A stretch of DNA of 64,000 nt from Pseudomonas sp. S35 (lineage in GTDB: Bacteria; Pseudomonadota; Gammaproteobacteria; Pseudomonadales; Pseudomonadaceae), in NCBI RefSeq assembly GCF_009866765.1, contig NZ_CP019431.1, positions 3,844,001 to 3,908,000 of the forward strand. Direction: 5' to 3'. The position numbers were made by a program, and so were the translations under genes. How positions within the stretch are numbered: the first letter of the stretch is position 1; every line of letters starts with the position of its first letter. The notes beneath the pieces are model-generated. The model saw nothing but the letters and a program-made list of their open reading frames with translations, made no database searches and was not told the DNA's origin. This document shows, piece after piece, positions 26,423 to 34,978 of this stretch.

Positions 26423-27421
26423 TCAAGGATCGACCTGCCCCATCAACGTCGAAATCGCCTCCGGTCGCTGGGAATAGCGCTGCGCCAACGCCGCGCAGAC
26501 CATCAACTGAATCTGGTGAAACAGCATCAACGGCAGGATCAACACGCCCATGGTTGCCCCGGCAAACAGCACCTGGGCCATAGGTACGCCCGTCGCGAGG
26601 CTCTTCTTCGAACCGCAGAACAAAATGGTGATGCGGTCCTCCTGACTGAAGCCGAACGCCTTGCCCAGCACGCTGGAAGCCACCAGCACCAAGGCCAGCA
26701 GCACACAACAGGCGACCACCAGGCCACCCAACTCCCACAGCGGGATCTGGTGCCAGATACCCTCATTGACCGCCTCGCTGAACGCGCCGTACACCACCAA
26801 CAGGATCGAGCCCTGGTCGACAAATTTCAGCCAGGCTTTGTTGCGGCCGACCCACTCGCCGATCCAGCGGCGCGCGATTTGCCCTGCGACAAATGGAAGC
26901 AGCAACTGCACGCTGATTTTCAGGATCGCATCGACCGTGGAGCTGCCTTCACCGTGAACATTGAGCAACAGCGTCACCAGCAACGGCGTGAGGAAGATAC
27001 CGAACAGGCTCGACGCCGCTGCGCTGCAAATCGCCGCCGGGATATTGCCCCGCGCCAGCGAAGTGAAGGCAATCGCCGATTGCACGGTGGCCGGCAAGGC
27101 GCAGAGGTAAAGCATGCCCATGTACAGGTCTTTGCCGATCAGCGGCGACAGCACCGGCTTGAGCGCCAGGCCCAACAGCGGGAACAGCACGAACGTCAGG
27201 CTGAACACCAGCAGGTGCAGGCGCCAGTGGCCCGCCCCGGCAACGATAGCCTGGCGCGACAGCTTGGCGCCGTGCAGGAAAAACAGCAGCGCGATGGCCA
27301 GGTTGGTGACCCAGCCGAACGCCACGGCAGTCTGGCCGCTGGCGGGTAGCAAGGACGCGAGGATCACCGTGGCGATCAGGGTCAGGGTGAAGTTGTCGGG
27401 CAGGAAACGGGGGCGAGTCAT
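26423..27421 (-). CDS. bile acid:sodium symporter family protein (SBF-like, YfeH type)
   Basis: A 332-residue membrane protein with nine to ten hydrophobic segments. The N-terminus (MTRPRFLPDNFTLTLIATVILASLLP) and the ALPATVQSAIAFTSLARGN segment, with the CGSKKSLATGVPMA motif near residue 260, place it in the SBF-like family (PF13593), which transports organic anions with sodium. The substrate is not known. It is divergent from the AraC gene at 27507, 85 bases away, which is a likely regulator of it. Confidence 0.85.
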   Translation of the reverse strand: MTRPRFLPDNFTLTLIATVILASLLPASGQTAVAFGWVTNLAIALLFFLHGAKLSRQAIVAGAGHWRLHLLVFSLTFVLFPLLGLALKPVLSPLIGKDLYMGMLYLCALPATVQSAIAFTSLARGNIPAAICSAAASSLFGIFLTPLLVTLLLNVHGEGSSTVDAILKISVQLLLPFVAGQIARRWIGEWVGRNKAWLKFVDQGSILLVVYGAFSEAVNEGIWHQIPLWELGGLVVACCVLLALVLVASSVLGKAFGFSQEDRITILFCGSKKSLATGVPMAQVLFAGATMGVLILPLMLFHQIQLMVCAALAQRYSQRPEAISTLMGQVDP

Positions 27422-27506
27422 AAGCGGATCTTCCAGGGGTTGCCAAGAGCGTCACCGCGACTCTAACGTAACGGCTTGTTACCGACTAACGCCAATGAGC
27501 CAGTAA

Positions 27507-28295
27507 ATGCCGCCTAAAGGACATGACAAAACCGTGCGCCGTAGCATCCCTGGGCTGTCCAGCCTGCCACGGTCGGTGTATGGGCGTACCGAATCACTGC
27601 CCAATCGGGCGTTGACCCGGCGCCACAGTCACCCGTGGGTGCAATTGTCCTACGCGATTTCCGGGGTGCTGGAGATCCAGACCAGCGCCGGCCGTTTTGT
27701 CGCGCCGCCGCAACGGGCGGTGTGGATTCCCGCGGGCATGCCACACAAGGTGTACAGCTCGCCGCTGACCGAGATGCGCAGCCTGTACCTCGACTGCAGC
27801 GTCACCGCCTGGGCGGCCGAGCGTTGCCAGGTACTGGAAGTGAGCAGCCTGCTGCGCGAACTGATCCGCCATTTCAGCGAGTTGCCGGTGGAATACAACG
27901 TGGATGGGCCAGACGGGCGCCTGGCCCAGGTGGTACTCGACCAGCTTGCCGCCGCGCCTCAGGTGGACTTGATGCTGCCATTGCCCCATGACCCACGGTT
28001 GCGCCAGATCTACCGCAGCCTGAACCTGCGCCCGGACCAGCAGACCACCTTGGGGCACTGGAGCGAAAAACTGGGGGTCAGCGAAAAGACCCTCAGCCGC
28101 TTGTTCTTGAAGGACACCGGCCTGACCTTCCGCGCCTGGCGCCAGCGTCTGCGCCTGCTGAGCGCCCTGCCCGCCCTGGAACAAGGCGAGCGCGTGACGG
28201 ATGTGGCGCTGGGGTGTGGGTATGAGTCGACGTCGGCGTTTATCAACGCCTTCCGGCAGCAGTTCGATGCCACACCGGGTGAGTTCTTCCCTTAA
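27507..28295 (+). CDS. AraC family transcriptional regulator with cupin sensor
   Basis: A 262-residue regulator of the same layout as the one at 12476: a cupin sensor (TRRHSHPWVQLSYAISGVLE, then VAPPQRAVWIPAGMPHKVYS) followed by two helix-turn-helix motifs (TLGHWSEKLGVSEKTLSRLF and ALGCGYESTSAFINAFRQQF). The start at 27507 has no strong ribosome site but gives the usual length. It is divergent from the SBF-like symporter gene and may control it. Its stop overlaps the convergent amidohydrolase gene by four bases. Confidence 0.88.
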   Translation: MPPKGHDKTVRRSIPGLSSLPRSVYGRTESLPNRALTRRHSHPWVQLSYAISGVLEIQTSAGRFVAPPQRAVWIPAGMPHKVYSSPLTEMRSLYLDCSVTAWAAERCQVLEVSSLLRELIRHFSELPVEYNVDGPDGRLAQVVLDQLAAAPQVDLMLPLPHDPRLRQIYRSLNLRPDQQTTLGHWSEKLGVSEKTLSRLFLKDTGLTFRAWRQRLRLLSALPALEQGERVTDVALGCGYESTSAFINAFRQQFDATPGEFFP

Positions 28296-29536
28296 CTGGC
28301 AATGTGCACGGCCTTGGCCAGGATGGCCTGGAGCAACACATCCGCGCCCGCCGTCGACCACGCGGGGGAAATTTCCTCCGCTTCGTTGTGGCTAAGCCCA
28401 TCCACGCACGGTACGAAGATCATCGCCGTCGGCGCCACCCGGTTCAGGTAGCACGCGTCATGCCCTGCACCGGAGATCATCGGCCGATGGCTGTAGCCCA
28501 ACGCCTCAGCCGAAGCGCGCACCACCTCCACACACCCCGCATCGAAGGCAATGGGCGCGTACTGGAAGATTTGCTTCACGCTGTGCTGTAGGCCCACGCC
28601 GTCGGCGATGCGTGCCACGGCGTCGCGCAATTGCTGGTCCTGGCGGGCCAGCACCGCCTCGTCCGGGTGGCGGAACTCGACACTGAAAAACACTCGCCCC
28701 GGCACCACATTGCGCGAGTTGGGGAATATATTCGCCATGCCTACCGTGGCCCGGCCTTCGGCGCCCTGCTCCAGGCCAAGCCCGTTGACGACCTCGACCA
28801 CACGGGCAAAACCGAGCAGTGCATCCAGGCGATGGTCCATCGGGGTGGTGCCTGCGTGGGCGCTGCGCCCCGTCAGTTCCACTTCGTACCAGCGCTGGCC
28901 CTGGGCACCGGTGACCACGCCGATGGTGATGCCTTGGGCTTCCAGGATCGGTCCCTGTTCGATATGCAGTTCAAAGGCCGCATGCACCGCCTGGCCGCCG
29001 ACTGGATGGGGCCCGGCGTAGCCGATCTGCTGCAATGCTTGCCCGATGGTTACGCCAGCCTTGTCTTCGCGAGACAGGCCGTACTCCAGGTCAAACACAC
29101 CGGCGTAGACGCCCGATGAAATCATCGCCGGGGCGAAGCGCGAGCCTTCTTCGTTGGTCCAGTTGACCACTTCGATTGGCCGCTCGGTCTGGATGCCGAG
29201 GTCATTGAGGGTACGCAGCACTTCCAGGCCCGCGAGCACGCCGTAGATGCCGTCGTACTTGCCGCCGAACGGCTGGGAGTCACCATGGGAGCCGGTCAGT
29301 ACCGGAGCCAGATGGTCCTGGCGCCCGGCGCGGCGCGCGAAGATATTGCCCATTGCATCCACGCGGATACTGCAACCGGCCGCGGTGCACCACTGCACGA
29401 ACAGGTCGCGACCGCGACGGTCCTCCTCGGTAAGCGCCAGGCGCGAGACGCCGCCTTGCTCGGTGGCGCCGATCTGCGCCATCTCCATCAACGAAGCCCA
29501 CAGGCGTTCGCCGTTTACCCGCGCCAAATTACTCAT
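28292..29536 (-). CDS. N-carbamoyl-L-amino acid amidohydrolase (Zn-dependent; AtcC/AmaB type)
   Basis: A 414-residue M20-family amidohydrolase. It hydrolyses the N-carbamoyl group from L-amino acids, giving the amino acid, CO2 and ammonia. Metal ligands are in LTGSHGDSQPFGGKYDG (His, Asp), NWTNEEGSRFAP (Glu), FELHIEQGPILE (His) and the late DGLSHNEAEE (His). The central dimer domain has GRSAHAGTTPMDHRLDAL. It overlaps the upstream ATC hydrolase gene by eight bases. In Pseudomonas the matching pair AtcB/AtcC turns 2-amino-thiazoline-4-carboxylate into cysteine by way of N-carbamoyl-cysteine. Ureidoglycolate- or allantoate-type amidohydrolases are relatives and cannot be ruled out. Confidence 0.88.
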   Translation of the reverse strand: MSNLARVNGERLWASLMEMAQIGATEQGGVSRLALTEEDRRGRDLFVQWCTAAGCSIRVDAMGNIFARRAGRQDHLAPVLTGSHGDSQPFGGKYDGIYGVLAGLEVLRTLNDLGIQTERPIEVVNWTNEEGSRFAPAMISSGVYAGVFDLEYGLSREDKAGVTIGQALQQIGYAGPHPVGGQAVHAAFELHIEQGPILEAQGITIGVVTGAQGQRWYEVELTGRSAHAGTTPMDHRLDALLGFARVVEVVNGLGLEQGAEGRATVGMANIFPNSRNVVPGRVFFSVEFRHPDEAVLARQDQQLRDAVARIADGVGLQHSVKQIFQYAPIAFDAGCVEVVRASAEALGYSHRPMISGAGHDACYLNRVAPTAMIFVPCVDGLSHNEAEEISPAWSTAGADVLLQAILAKAVHIAS

Positions 29537-30011
29537 GAGGTTTCGCCCGATAACGGAAGTCGCAGTGGTGCGCCCCGCCCATGATGGTCTGGGTACGGGT
29601 CAATTCGATGTCCGGGTTGTAGCCGACGATGAACAGCTCGTCACGGTTGCACGAGAGCAGATGGCCAATTTCACCCAGGCCCATCTCGGTGTACATCTCG
29701 GCGTAGCGGCAACGTTTGACGTCGTAGTCATAGTGCTCGGCATCGCTGGCGATGATCTCGACCTTGAGCGCGTCATCCTTCTCCCACAGCACTTGCAGTT
29801 CGACAAAGCTCTTGAGGTCGGCGCCCTGCTCTGCCAGCGCGGCAAAATGCTTGCCGGCCTGGATCGCCGCGTTGCCCACGGCCTCGCCGATCACGGCAGC
29901 GGCAAAGTCCTTGCCTTGCTCGCGCTTGAGGATCTCGTAGATCGGTTTGATGATCTCGGCTTCGATACGCCGCCGGGCGAGAATGCCCAGTTCGCCTTCC
30001 AGTTTGCTCAT
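29529..30011 (-). CDS. L-2-amino-thiazoline-4-carboxylic acid hydrolase family protein
   Basis: A 160-residue soluble protein that fits the ATC hydrolase family (PF14196). A helical N-terminal half (RRRIEAEIIKPIYEILKREQG) is followed by VLWEKDDALKVEI and KRCRYAEMYTEMGLGEIGHLLSCNRD, where the Cys residues and the Arg-Cys pair are conserved in the family, and it ends GYNPDIELTRTQTIMGGAHHCDFRY. The start at 30011 has GGAGG. The known enzyme opens the thiazoline ring of D,L-ATC to N-carbamoyl-L-cysteine, which the next gene product would then hydrolyse. Many members of the family have other, unproven substrates, so the substrate here is an inference from the gene pair. Confidence 0.8.
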   Translation of the reverse strand: MSKLEGELGILARRRIEAEIIKPIYEILKREQGKDFAAAVIGEAVGNAAIQAGKHFAALAEQGADLKSFVELQVLWEKDDALKVEIIASDAEHYDYDVKRCRYAEMYTEMGLGEIGHLLSCNRDELFIVGYNPDIELTRTQTIMGGAHHCDFRYRAKPHE

Positions 30012-30085
30012 TGTGTGCCTCCATCAGCTCCACAAAATGTATTCAAAACGAGCGCTGTGGTCACCGCGCTCTTTGTGGTGAGCAA

Positions 30086-31225
30086 CTAGTTGCCGCCCGC
30101 CACGCTTACCGGCTGCCATTGATTGGCCTTGACCTGGTACACGGTGAACGACGGCTGCTTCAGGTTGCCCTCGGCATCGAACGCAATGGTGCCGGTCACG
30201 CCCGCATAGCGGATGGCGCGCAGCACGGGCAGGTACTTCTGCGGGTCGACTGAACCCGCCTGTTCAATGGCGGCCACCAGTACACCGACGCCGTCATAGG
30301 CAAACGGGGCATGCAGTTCGATGTTGGTTTTGTAGCGTTCTTTATAGGCCTGCTCGAACGCTTTGCCACCGGGCATTTGCGTAATCGCCAGGCCCGGTTC
30401 CAAGGCAATCACGCCTTCGCCTTCGTTCTGTGCCAGTTGCAGGAAGGTCTGGCTGACAAAACCACCGGCGCCCATCAACGGTGCCTTGATACCCAGCTGT
30501 TTGATGCGCCGCGCCAGCGGTGCGGCTTGGGCATCCACACCGCCGAAGAAGATCAGGTCCGGGTTCTGGCTGCGGATATTGGTGAGCACGGCGCTGAAGT
30601 CGATGGTCTTGTCGTCCACGTATTCGCGGGCCACCACCTTGGCGCCGCCGGCTTCGATGGATTTGACGAACTGGTCCGCCAGGCCCTGGCCGAAGGCGGT
30701 GCGGTCGTCGATCACGGCGATACGCTGGGCTTTGAGGGTCTTCAACGCGTAGTCGCCGGCCACCTGACCACCGTCGTCGTCATGGCCCATGATGCGAAAA
30801 CTGGTGTCAAACCCCTGCTGGGTGTAGGCGTGCCCCGTGGCCACCGGTGCGACCTGGGCGATACCGGCGTCGTGGTAGACCCGCGCCGCCGGGATGCTGG
30901 TGCCGGTGTTCCAATGCCCGACCACGCCGACCACGCCCTCATCCACCAGGCGCTGGGCGACGGTCACGGCGGTGCGCGGGTCGGACTGGTCGTCTTCGGA
31001 AACCAGTTTGAAGGTCACGGCTTCCCCCTTGATCTTCGGGTGCTTGGCGTTGGCCTGGTCGATGGCCAGTTGCGCACCGTTCTCCAGGTCTTTGCCGATA
31101 CGTGCCGAAGGGCCGGTCAACGGACCTGCCAGGCCGATCAGCACGGTCTGGTCGGCTTGGGCCACGGCGCTGGCCAGGCTGCTCAGGGCCAGGGCGATCA
31201 ATGCGGTGTTCTTGATAGTCGTCAT
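30086..31225 (-). CDS. branched-chain amino acid-type ABC transporter substrate-binding protein
   Basis: A 379-residue periplasmic protein with a signal peptide of about 24 residues (ALSSLASAVAQA). It is of the LivJ/LivK type: VLIGLAGPLTGPSARIGKDLENGAQLAIDQAN, VVGHWNTGTSIPAARVY and IAVIDDRTAFGQGLADQF. It lies between the two enzyme genes and the rest of the importer, so it probably binds the substrate of those enzymes rather than Leu/Ile/Val. Gap to the next gene upstream is 72 bases. Best target for a binding test. Confidence 0.88.
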   Translation of the reverse strand: MTTIKNTALIALALSSLASAVAQADQTVLIGLAGPLTGPSARIGKDLENGAQLAIDQANAKHPKIKGEAVTFKLVSEDDQSDPRTAVTVAQRLVDEGVVGVVGHWNTGTSIPAARVYHDAGIAQVAPVATGHAYTQQGFDTSFRIMGHDDDGGQVAGDYALKTLKAQRIAVIDDRTAFGQGLADQFVKSIEAGGAKVVAREYVDDKTIDFSAVLTNIRSQNPDLIFFGGVDAQAAPLARRIKQLGIKAPLMGAGGFVSQTFLQLAQNEGEGVIALEPGLAITQMPGGKAFEQAYKERYKTNIELHAPFAYDGVGVLVAAIEQAGSVDPQKYLPVLRAIRYAGVTGTIAFDAEGNLKQPSFTVYQVKANQWQPVSVAGGN

Positions 31226-31297
31226 GAGAGGTTCCTGCTTCTTTTCGGGCGGGTCGGAACACGCCGGGCGTCCGGTAGCGTCTTGGGGTTAGTTAAT

Positions 31298-32014
31298 TCA
31301 TTCACCGAGGTAGGCACTGCGCACCTCGGGGTCATCCAGCAAATCCTTGGAAGCGCCGGTGAGGCTGATGCGCCCGGTGTCCATCACGTAGGCCCGGTCA
31401 GTCACTTGCAACGCCAGCCGTGCGTTTTGCTCCACCAGCAACAGGGTCATGCCCTGGCGGCACACGTCGTCGATCACTTGGAAAATCTTCTCGACCATAA
31501 TCGGCGCCAGGCCCATGGACGGCTCATCAAGGATCAGCAAGCGCGGGCGCGACAGCAGCGCGCGGGCCAGGGCGAGCATCTGTTGTTCGCCGCCCGAGAG
31601 CAGGCCGGCGGACTGTTGCAGGCGCTCTTGCAGGCGGGGGAAGTGCTCGAACAGCTGGCGCATTTCACGTTGCACCTGCGCGTTATCGCGGCGCAGAAAG
31701 GCGCCGGCCTGGAGGTTTTCCAGCACACTCATGCGCGCAAAAATGCCGCGCCCTTCCGGCACCATGACAATGCCCTGGCGCAGCAATTGGTCCGGTGCCT
31801 GGCCGCGGACCGAGCGCCCGGCAAAACGGATCTCGCCGCCAGCCACCGGGAGCAGGCCGGTCAAGGCCTTGAGGCTCGATGTCTTGCCGGCGCCGTTGGC
31901 CCCGATCAGGGTGACGCGCTCGCCTTCAGCGATATGCAGGTCCAGGGATTTGACGGCCTCGATGGCGCCGTAGCGCACCTGCAAACCGTCGATCTGCAAC
32001 AGAGGTTCAGACAT
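31298..32014 (-). CDS. ABC transporter ATPase, LivF-like
   Basis: A 238-residue ATPase of the LivF type with Walker A GANGAGKTSSLKAL, signature LLSGGEQQMLALARALLSRP and Walker B LLILDEPSMGLAP. I prefer the ATG at 32014, with GGGAG upstream, over the GTG at 32020. It overlaps the LivG-like gene by eight bases. It drives import through the LivH/LivM-like permeases. Confidence 0.92.
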   Translation of the reverse strand: MSEPLLQIDGLQVRYGAIEAVKSLDLHIAEGERVTLIGANGAGKTSSLKALTGLLPVAGGEIRFAGRSVRGQAPDQLLRQGIVMVPEGRGIFARMSVLENLQAGAFLRRDNAQVQREMRQLFEHFPRLQERLQQSAGLLSGGEQQMLALARALLSRPRLLILDEPSMGLAPIMVEKIFQVIDDVCRQGMTLLLVEQNARLALQVTDRAYVMDTGRISLTGASKDLLDDPEVRSAYLGE

Positions 32015-32780
32015 GGGCACTGGCTCCCAGGTAGGCCTGGATCACGGCCGGATGCTCGCGCACCTGCGAAGGTGGCCCCACGGCAATCACCTGGCCGTAA
32101 TCAAGCACGCTGATGCGGTCGCACACGCCCATCACCAGTTTGACGTCATGCTCGATCAACAACAGCGTGTGGCCGTCGTCACGGATTTTTTCCAGCAGGC
32201 TGCGCAGTTGCACTTTCTCACTGGCGTTCATGCCGGCCGCCGGCTCGTCCAGGGCCAACAGACGCGGCTCGGTGGCCAAGGCACGGGCGATTTCCAGGCG
32301 GCGTTGGTGGCCGTAACTCAGGCTGTCGGCCCGGTAGCTGGCAAAGCCGGCCAGGCCCACATACGCCAGCAGGCGATGGGCGTGGGCGCGGGTTTGCGCT
32401 TCTTCCTCACGGGCCCGGCGATGTTGGCTCAAGGCCGCCCACAGGCCATTGCGGGTACGCACGTGGCGCCCGACCATGACGTTTTCCAGGGCACTCATGG
32501 CGTTGAACAGGCGGATATTCTGGAACGTGCGGGCGATGCCGGCTTGGGCGACCTGGTGCACGCTGGTGGGTTGGTACTCGCAGCCACCGAGCTGAAAGCG
32601 CCCGGAGTCTGGCGTATAGAGGCCGGTCATCACATTGAAGAAGGTGGTCTTGCCTGCGCCATTCGGGCCGATCAGCCCGTAGATCTCGCCGGGCTGAATG
32701 CTCAGGCTTACGTCGGTCAGCGCAGCCACGCCACCGAAACGCTTGTTGACGTTGTCGATCTGCAACAGCGGTGCGTTCAT
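32007..32780 (-). CDS. ABC transporter ATPase, LivG-like
   Basis: A 257-residue ATPase with Walker A IGPNGAGKTTFFNVM, signature LSYGHQRRLEIARALATEP and Walker B LALDEPAAGMN. The LSYG form of the signature is normal for LivG. The ATG at 32780 has AAGGAG; the open frame to 32960 is not coding. It overlaps the LivM-like gene by four bases (ATGA), which implies coupled translation. Confidence 0.92.
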   Translation of the reverse strand: MNAPLLQIDNVNKRFGGVAALTDVSLSIQPGEIYGLIGPNGAGKTTFFNVMTGLYTPDSGRFQLGGCEYQPTSVHQVAQAGIARTFQNIRLFNAMSALENVMVGRHVRTRNGLWAALSQHRRAREEEAQTRAHAHRLLAYVGLAGFASYRADSLSYGHQRRLEIARALATEPRLLALDEPAAGMNASEKVQLRSLLEKIRDDGHTLLLIEHDVKLVMGVCDRISVLDYGQVIAVGPPSQVREHPAVIQAYLGASAHV

Positions 32781-33862
32781 CGTGCCACTCCTTTGGGCCA
32801 CAACCCGGCGGGCCGGTACAGCATCGCCAGGATCAATGCCAAGCCGTAGAACAGTTGGCGGATGACTTCCGGGTCCACCAGCACCTGGCCGAACAGCGCC
32901 TGCTGCAACGGCCCCATGCTCGCGCGCAAGGCTTCGGGCAAGGCCGCCAGCAGCACGCAACCGAGAATCACGCCGGGGATATGGCCCATGCCGCCCAGCA
33001 CGACCATCGCCAGCACCGCGATGGACTCGTTGAGGGTGAAAGACTCCGGCGACACAAACCCCTGGAACGAGGCAAACAACGCCCCGCTCACCCCGCCGAA
33101 CGCTGCACCAATGGCAAACGCCAGCAACTTGAGGCGCACGGTATTCACGCCCATGGCCTGGGCGGCTTGTTCGTCCTCACGAATCGCCACCCAGGCGCGG
33201 CCGATACGCGAACGTTCCAGGCGGATGCAGGCCAACAGGATCAGCACCACCACCGCGGCGAACAGGTAGTAATAGAGGTACACCGAAGGCAGGCGCAGGC
33301 CGAACAGCTCTTGGGTGCGGCCCAGGTTCAGGCCAAACAGGCTGACCGGGTCGACCTGTGAAATGCCTTTGGGGCCGTTGGTGATGTTCACCGGCCGGTC
33401 GAGGTTGCGCAGCAGGATACGAATGATCTCGCCAAACCCCAGGGTGACGATGGCCAGGTAATCACCGCGCAGGCGCAAGGTCGGGGCCCCCAATACCACG
33501 CCGCACCCCGCCGCCAGCAAGGCGCCCAACGGCAGGATCAGCCAGATCGAGGTGTGAATGCCCGCCGGCAACAGCGCCAGCAGCGCCGGGAACTGTTGCA
33601 GCAGATGAGGCGATGACAGCAACGCCGCCAGGTAGGCACCCACCGCGTAGAACGCGATAAAGCCCATGTCCAGCAGCCCGGCATACCCGACCACGATGTT
33701 CAGCCCGAGGGCGAGCATGATGTACAACAGGGCAAAATCGAGGGTGCGCACCCAGGTGTTGCCGCCGGCATGCCCGACGATCCACGGCGCCAGCACCAGC
33801 GCCACGGCAAACAGCAACAACCCCAGGCTGGCGCGTTCATTGGACGTCAGTGACTTGATCAT
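32777..33862 (-). CDS. ABC transporter permease, LivM-like
   Basis: A 361-residue inner-membrane permease with about ten hydrophobic segments. Family motifs are ALGLNIVVGYAGLLDMGFIAFYAVGAYLAALL, the coupling helix LRGDYLAIVTLGFGEIIRILLRN and VLGGMGHIPGVILG. It overlaps the LivH-like gene by four bases. Confidence 0.92.
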   Translation of the reverse strand: MIKSLTSNERASLGLLLFAVALVLAPWIVGHAGGNTWVRTLDFALLYIMLALGLNIVVGYAGLLDMGFIAFYAVGAYLAALLSSPHLLQQFPALLALLPAGIHTSIWLILPLGALLAAGCGVVLGAPTLRLRGDYLAIVTLGFGEIIRILLRNLDRPVNITNGPKGISQVDPVSLFGLNLGRTQELFGLRLPSVYLYYYLFAAVVVLILLACIRLERSRIGRAWVAIREDEQAAQAMGVNTVRLKLLAFAIGAAFGGVSGALFASFQGFVSPESFTLNESIAVLAMVVLGGMGHIPGVILGCVLLAALPEALRASMGPLQQALFGQVLVDPEVIRQLFYGLALILAMLYRPAGLWPKGVAR

Positions 33863-34806
33863 GCGCGGGTCGCCAGACGTTCGCCCAACAGCCCGGAAGG
33901 ACGGAACACCAGCACCGCAATCAGCACGATAAAGGCGAATACATCCTGGTAGTTGCTGCCGAACACGCCGTGGGTGGCCGCGCCCAGGTAGCCGGTGCCC
34001 AGGGCTTCGATCAGCCCCAGCAACAGGCCGCCGAGCATGGCGCCCTTGAGGTTGCCGATGCCGCCCAGCACCGCTGCGGTGAAGGCTTTGATGCCTGGCA
34101 AAAAGCCCATGTAGAAATGCGCGCTGCCGTAGTTGCTGGCCATCATGATCCCGGCCAACGCCGCCAGGGCGCCGCCGATGGCAAAGGTGATGACGATGAT
34201 GCGGTTGGGGTTGATCCCCATCAGGCTGGCGACCTGAGGGTTTTCTGCCACGGCGCGCATGGCACGACCAAAGCGGGTGCGCTCCACCAGCACCAGCAAC
34301 GCGACCATCACCGACAGCGCGATGGCAATCGTGGTGAGTGCGGTGACGTGGGTGATTGCCGGGTGCTCGGAGGCACCGGCCAGCACTTCAATGGGCTCAA
34401 GCGGCAGCAACTGCGGGAACATTTGCGGGTTGCGGGTCCACACCAGCATGGCGATGGTTTGCAGCAGCAAGGACACACCAATACCGCTGATCAACGGCGC
34501 CAGGCGCGGGGCGTGGCGCAAGCGCCGATAGGCCACGCGCTCGATCACCACCGCCAACACCGCACAAAACGCCATCGCCACCAGCGTGGCGCACAGCAAC
34601 ACCAACACCGGCGGCAAGGCCGGCCACGTCGCCTGCACCAGGCGAATCACCGACAAACCCACCAGCGCGCCGATCATCAGCACATCGCCGTGGGCAAAGT
34701 TGATGATGCGCAAAATGCCGTAGACCATGGTGTAACCCAGGGCGACCAGCGCGTAGAGACTGCCCGTCATCAAACCGTTGAGCAGTTGTTGGATAAACCC
34801 ATCCAT
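33859..34806 (-). CDS. ABC transporter permease, LivH-like
   Basis: A 315-residue permease with eight hydrophobic segments, beginning MDGFIQQLLNGLMTGSLYAL and containing TMVYGILRIINFAHGDVLMIG and AVLGGIGNLKGAMLGGLLLGL, all typical of LivH. Starts at 34806 or 34815 are both possible; the first matches the family. It is first in the six-gene minus-strand operon, which runs permease, permease, ATPase, ATPase, binding protein, ATC hydrolase, amidohydrolase. Confidence 0.9.
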   Translation of the reverse strand: MDGFIQQLLNGLMTGSLYALVALGYTMVYGILRIINFAHGDVLMIGALVGLSVIRLVQATWPALPPVLVLLCATLVAMAFCAVLAVVIERVAYRRLRHAPRLAPLISGIGVSLLLQTIAMLVWTRNPQMFPQLLPLEPIEVLAGASEHPAITHVTALTTIAIALSVMVALLVLVERTRFGRAMRAVAENPQVASLMGINPNRIIVITFAIGGALAALAGIMMASNYGSAHFYMGFLPGIKAFTAAVLGGIGNLKGAMLGGLLLGLIEALGTGYLGAATHGVFGSNYQDVFAFIVLIAVLVFRPSGLLGERLATRA

Positions 34807-34903
34807 GAAAACCATCGACCTCAGTGCGTACAGGGGCGGCACACTAAGCATCTATTCTATTTTTATCAAATATCAGAAAGTAATATGGTTATACCAAACC
34901 AAT

Positions 34904-34938
34904 AACACGGCATTTATGCCCCAAACACGGCATTTATG
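34904..34938. promoter_or_regulatory. tandem 15-bp direct repeat, candidate LysR operator
   Basis: AACACGGCATTTATG occurs at 34904-34918 and again at 34924-34938, a period of exactly 20 bases, or two helical turns. It lies in the 172-base gap between the Liv-type operon and the divergent LysR gene. The pair is flanked by ATACCAA (34891-34897) and its complement TTGGTAT (34960-34966). The spacing on one face of the helix is what a LysR tetramer would need; binding is inferred. Confidence 0.5.
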
Positions 34939-34978
34939 GCTCTTTATTTGCCATGCAACTTGGTATTTAATTCAACAC

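Noticed and set aside
30311..32113. 600-codon open frame on the plus strand
   Set aside because: Opposite the Liv-type genes, low-complexity His/Gln/Ala-rich; no ribosome site.
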